A stretch of 23,824 nt of DNA from assembly GCA_023417665.1 (NCBI GenBank), contig JAEZFA010000048.1:1-23824 (forward strand), given 5' to 3'. A program made the translations under genes and the position numbers. The notes beneath the pieces were generated by a model that worked only from the letters and a program-made list of their open reading frames with translations, was not told the DNA's origin and made no database searches. This document shows, one piece after another, positions 22,181 to 23,824 of the stretch. Origin of the DNA: Pseudomonadota bacterium. GTDB taxonomy: Bacteria > Pseudomonadota > Alphaproteobacteria > Rhizobiales > Xanthobacteraceae. Within the stretch, counting starts at the first letter, position 1. Every line of letters begins with the position of its first letter.

Positions 22181-22926
22181 GCTGCCGCTCTCTGGTGCCC
22201 CGGCAATACAAAATCATCGCGGCCATATTCTTCCGCGAACAGGCTTTCCTGCATTGCATGTTCTTCCGGGGTGACCTCGCCTGTCACGGCTTCTCGGCCC
22301 AGCGCGGTCGTGATCGGCCGGACGAGCAATTCCGTCGCCTTGCCTGCCGTGACCTTTCGGTTTGCGGCTTGTTCGAGCGTGGTCACCCGGCACGCAAGCG
22401 CTTGAGGCGGGAAGCGAAGTGCGGCGGACATCGCGTCAAGATCCGGTGAGACAAGGAGGGAGCCCTGATAGACGAAAGTTGCGCCCTCGAAACAGCCGCT
22501 CGCACCGAGGAGTTTTCGTCCGGAGACTTCGACCGCATTGTCACCTGCGAATTGCGCCTCGACGCCGAAGGAAGACAAGTGTTTCGCGATCGCGCTGCAA
22601 ATTTTTTCCGAGAACTGCCGCGGATCGTTGCCTGCGGCTCGCCGCGAGAGAACCAGATCCCAGGTGAGCACGCCAGAATCCATATAAACCGCACCGCCGC
22701 CTGTGATCCGGCGCGCAATTTCGATCCCGCGTGTGCTGCATTGCGCAAGGTCTGCAGCGTCTGCTGCGTTCTGATTTCGGCCGAGCAGGACCGACTTCGG
22801 ATAACGATAGAGCCGAAGCGTATCCGGGATGCGGCCGAGGGCATGCAACTCCATCATGGCGGCCGTGAGCGCTACGTTTCCGCGGGCGCCGCGGCCTTCA
22901 TCCCTGAGCAGGCGCAACGGCGTCAT
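22177..22926 (-). CDS. Lipoate-protein ligase A-like protein
   Basis: This 249-residue protein of the BPL/LplA/LipB superfamily attaches lipoate, or transfers a lipoyl/octanoyl group, to a carrier lysine. It has YRYPKSVLLGRNQNA (40-54), the nucleotide-binding RRITGGGAVYMD (72-83), TWDLVL, and VSGRKLLGASG with the conserved lysine (Lys138). The length is that of the catalytic domain plus a short tail (EEHAMQESLF). ATG 22926 overlaps the upstream stop (ATGA). A longer in-frame start at 22965 adds residues without homology. The GcvH-like protein two genes downstream is the obvious substrate, by analogy with the dedicated ligases (sLpl) encoded next to LbpA in sHdr loci. Confidence 0.85.
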   Translation of the reverse strand: MTPLRLLRDEGRGARGNVALTAAMMELHALGRIPDTLRLYRYPKSVLLGRNQNAADAADLAQCSTRGIEIARRITGGGAVYMDSGVLTWDLVLSRRAAGNDPRQFSEKICSAIAKHLSSFGVEAQFAGDNAVEVSGRKLLGASGCFEGATFVYQGSLLVSPDLDAMSAALRFPPQALACRVTTLEQAANRKVTAGKATELLVRPITTALGREAVTGEVTPEEHAMQESLFAEEYGRDDFVLPGHQRAAA

Positions 22927-23321
22927 TGCGCCTGAGCCTCTTCGATCTTGAGCCGCCGCCCCCATTTATCGAAGAAATGTCCTTCATTGAGGACCAGCCG
23001 GTCCTCGATAATCCGTTTTTCCAGCAGCCGCAGTTCGCTGCGCGCATGCGCATCCTCAAACAGCCCGCCGTTCTCGTCGCGCATGGGCATGAGCATGGCG
23101 CCGTCCCAGTTGACGTTGGCGCCGCGCATCATCTCGCTGAACGCGATCCAGTCGATCTCGTCGCCGATCACATGCAGGAAGGTCGAGCGCAGTGGCGTCA
23201 CTTCGATGCCGCCGATCGCGACCAGCACCACGAGCGCGGTGAACGGCCCGGCGTCATCAAATTCTTCCGCGATCCAGTCGTTAAACTGGAACGGCCGGGA
23301 GTCCTCAGGCGACTTCGACAA
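22923..23321 (-). CDS. Uncharacterised protein in the lipoyl/DsrE operon
   Basis: I do not recognise this 132-residue protein. It begins with a polar segment (SPEDSRPFQFNDWIAEEFDD), then has a short hydrophobic strand pair (ALVVLVAIGGIEV). A central acidic/aromatic part (GDEIDWIAFSEMM, NWDGAMLMP) is followed by a charged helix and an EGHFFDKWGRRL tail. There is no signal peptide, clear membrane helix or cysteine. The start is TTG 23321, which overlaps the end of the preceding gene by 17 bases; GGAG lies seven bases upstream, inside that gene. Its TGA overlaps the ATG of the lipoate ligase-like gene. Coupling on both sides shows it is a genuine operon member. Confidence 0.7.
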   Translation of the reverse strand: MSKSPEDSRPFQFNDWIAEEFDDAGPFTALVVLVAIGGIEVTPLRSTFLHVIGDEIDWIAFSEMMRGANVNWDGAMLMPMRDENGGLFEDAHARSELRLLEKRIIEDRLVLNEGHFFDKWGRRLKIEEAQAQ

Positions 23322-23772
23322 GCGGCAACTCCGGGAGATCGCGCTGCATCAGTGTCAGGAACGGCGCTTCGCGATTCTGCGAGAACCAAGCCTCGAAGTC
23401 CGCCAGCTCCTGCGCAACTTTTGCGGCATCCTCGGCTTTCGCCTCTGCCTTGCCGGCGTGCCAGAGTGCGAGCGCGACCGGCGTGAACTTCTCCGCAACC
23501 TCGCGCTGCGACTGGCTGCCGCCGCTCCAGCCGACTTCCGCAAGGAAAGTCTCATTGGCCTTTGCCGTCGCGTCTTCCTCGTTCTCCGCACCCGCGACGG
23601 CTTGCCCGACCGACTTCATCAGGTTGAGGCGGCGAAAGGCGAAGGCACGCTCTTCCTCGAGCTCGCGAATGCGTTTCTGGATGTTGTTGCGGAATTCATC
23701 CTCGGCCGCATTTGCCGCGCGCGCGACGCGATCCAGTTCTTCGAAATATTTCTGAAGTTCGGGATTGGTCAT
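23305..23772 (-). CDS. Uncharacterised coiled-coil protein, first gene of the lipoyl/DsrE operon
   Basis: I do not recognise this 155-residue protein. The N-terminal 60 residues are strongly charged and helical with heptad-like spacing (ELQKYFEELDRVARAANA, RIRELEEERAFAFRRL), and a second charged helix runs near 105-130. No cysteine, signal peptide or membrane helix is present. ATG 23772 follows GGAGG at eight bases. The gene starts 20 bases after the 3' end of the partial tRNA-Sec gene on the same strand, so it may be co-transcribed with it. The stop lies within the start of the next gene. A scaffold or structural role in the module is possible but is not shown by the sequence. Confidence 0.7.
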   Translation of the reverse strand: MTNPELQKYFEELDRVARAANAAEDEFRNNIQKRIRELEEERAFAFRRLNLMKSVGQAVAGAENEEDATAKANETFLAEVGWSGGSQSQREVAEKFTPVALALWHAGKAEAKAEDAAKVAQELADFEAWFSQNREAPFLTLMQRDLPELPLVEVA

Positions 23773-23792
23773 CGGACGATCCTCCGTTTATC

Positions 23793-23824
23793 TGGCGGAA
23801 GAGAATGGGAGTCGAACCCACCAA
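23793..23824 (-). tRNA. selC: Partial tRNA, most likely tRNA-Sec (selC); 3' end only, cut by right edge
   Basis: The minus strand shows a T arm: stem GTGGG/CCCAT (23821-23817 and 23809-23805) with a G-U closing pair and the loop TTCGACT (23816-23810). Eight bases, TCTCTTCC (23804-23797), then G and an encoded CCA follow. Ordinary tRNAs have seven acceptor bases there. An 8-base acceptor strand with discriminator G is the mark of bacterial tRNA-Sec, and the loop and the CTTCCGCCA end match E. coli selC. The 5' half is outside the window, so the UCA anticodon cannot be seen. selD nearby supports the call. Confidence 0.8.

Noticed and set aside
23793..23824. Reading the edge tRNA as tRNA-Ser, whose 3' end looks similar
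   Set aside because: tRNA-Ser would have seven bases between the T stem and the discriminator. Eight are present, and the T loop is TTCGACT rather than the usual TTCGAAT.
20133..23824. A selenoprotein with in-frame UGA among the genes near selD and selC
   Set aside because: I inspected reading past the TGA stops of the SRPBCC gene and the 155-residue gene; another stop follows within about eight codons. The other stops I checked are TAG or lie in ATGA overlaps.
1..23824. Insertion sequences, CRISPR arrays, phage or integrase genes
   Set aside because: No transposase or integrase motifs, no regularly spaced short repeats and no terminal inverted repeats with target duplications were seen. 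The only tandem repeat is coding.

Overview
This is a GC-rich window with the coding style of an alphaproteobacterium, most likely of the Hyphomicrobiales (Rhizobiales). The evidence is a GGAAC-N16-CGTT promoter of the type used by the general-stress sigma factor EcfG, a TTAA-N7-TTAA box of the CtrA type, an fdsGBA-fdhD-fdsD formate dehydrogenase operon, and frequent TTG/GTG starts backed by good ribosome binding sites. I cannot name a genus.

Left part (1-4571). The 5' end of a giant VCBS-repeat, probably type-1-secreted surface protein is read leftwards and leaves the window still open. A divergent gene encodes an exported protein of about eleven TPR units. The shared promoter region holds a perfect CtrA-type box. 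Next comes a minus-strand pair: a glucokinase (glk) followed by a ROK-like protein whose sugar-kinase motifs appear in circularly permuted order.

Trehalose block (4582-9651). glk is divergent from otsB - GH15 - otsA, three overlapping genes behind a consensus EcfG-type promoter. Glk supplies glucose-6-phosphate, OtsA makes trehalose-6-phosphate and OtsB dephosphorylates it. The GH15 enzyme could hydrolyse trehalose or another alpha-glucan back to glucose, so synthesis and recycling are encoded together. Convergent to otsA is a two-gene operon with a near-EcfG promoter: a phospholipase D-like protein fused to a VTT (DedA/TVP38-like) membrane domain, and an EEP-superfamily hydrolase.

Formate block (12614-19235). 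mobA (molybdenum cofactor guanylyltransferase) converges on a tightly overlapping fdsG-fdsB-fdsA-fdhD-fdsD operon for the soluble NAD-dependent, molybdenum-containing formate dehydrogenase. The catalytic subunit is the cysteine form, not the selenocysteine form. Its leader carries several dyad elements.

Selenium/lipoate block (19584-23824). A membrane-anchored SRPBCC protein and a 40-residue cysteine-containing small ORF precede selD (selenophosphate synthetase). Convergent to selD is a five-gene operon: two unrecognised proteins, a lipoate-protein ligase-like protein, a DsrE-family protein and a GcvH-like lipoyl protein resembling the LbpA proteins of sulfur oxidation. The first of these genes starts 20 bases after the 3' end of a tRNA cut by the right edge. 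The visible arm of that tRNA has an 8-bp-type acceptor strand and fits tRNA-Sec (selC). The link between selenium genes and a lipoate/DsrE module containing two unknown proteins is the part of the window most worth following. I saw no insertion sequence, CRISPR array, rRNA or phage gene.
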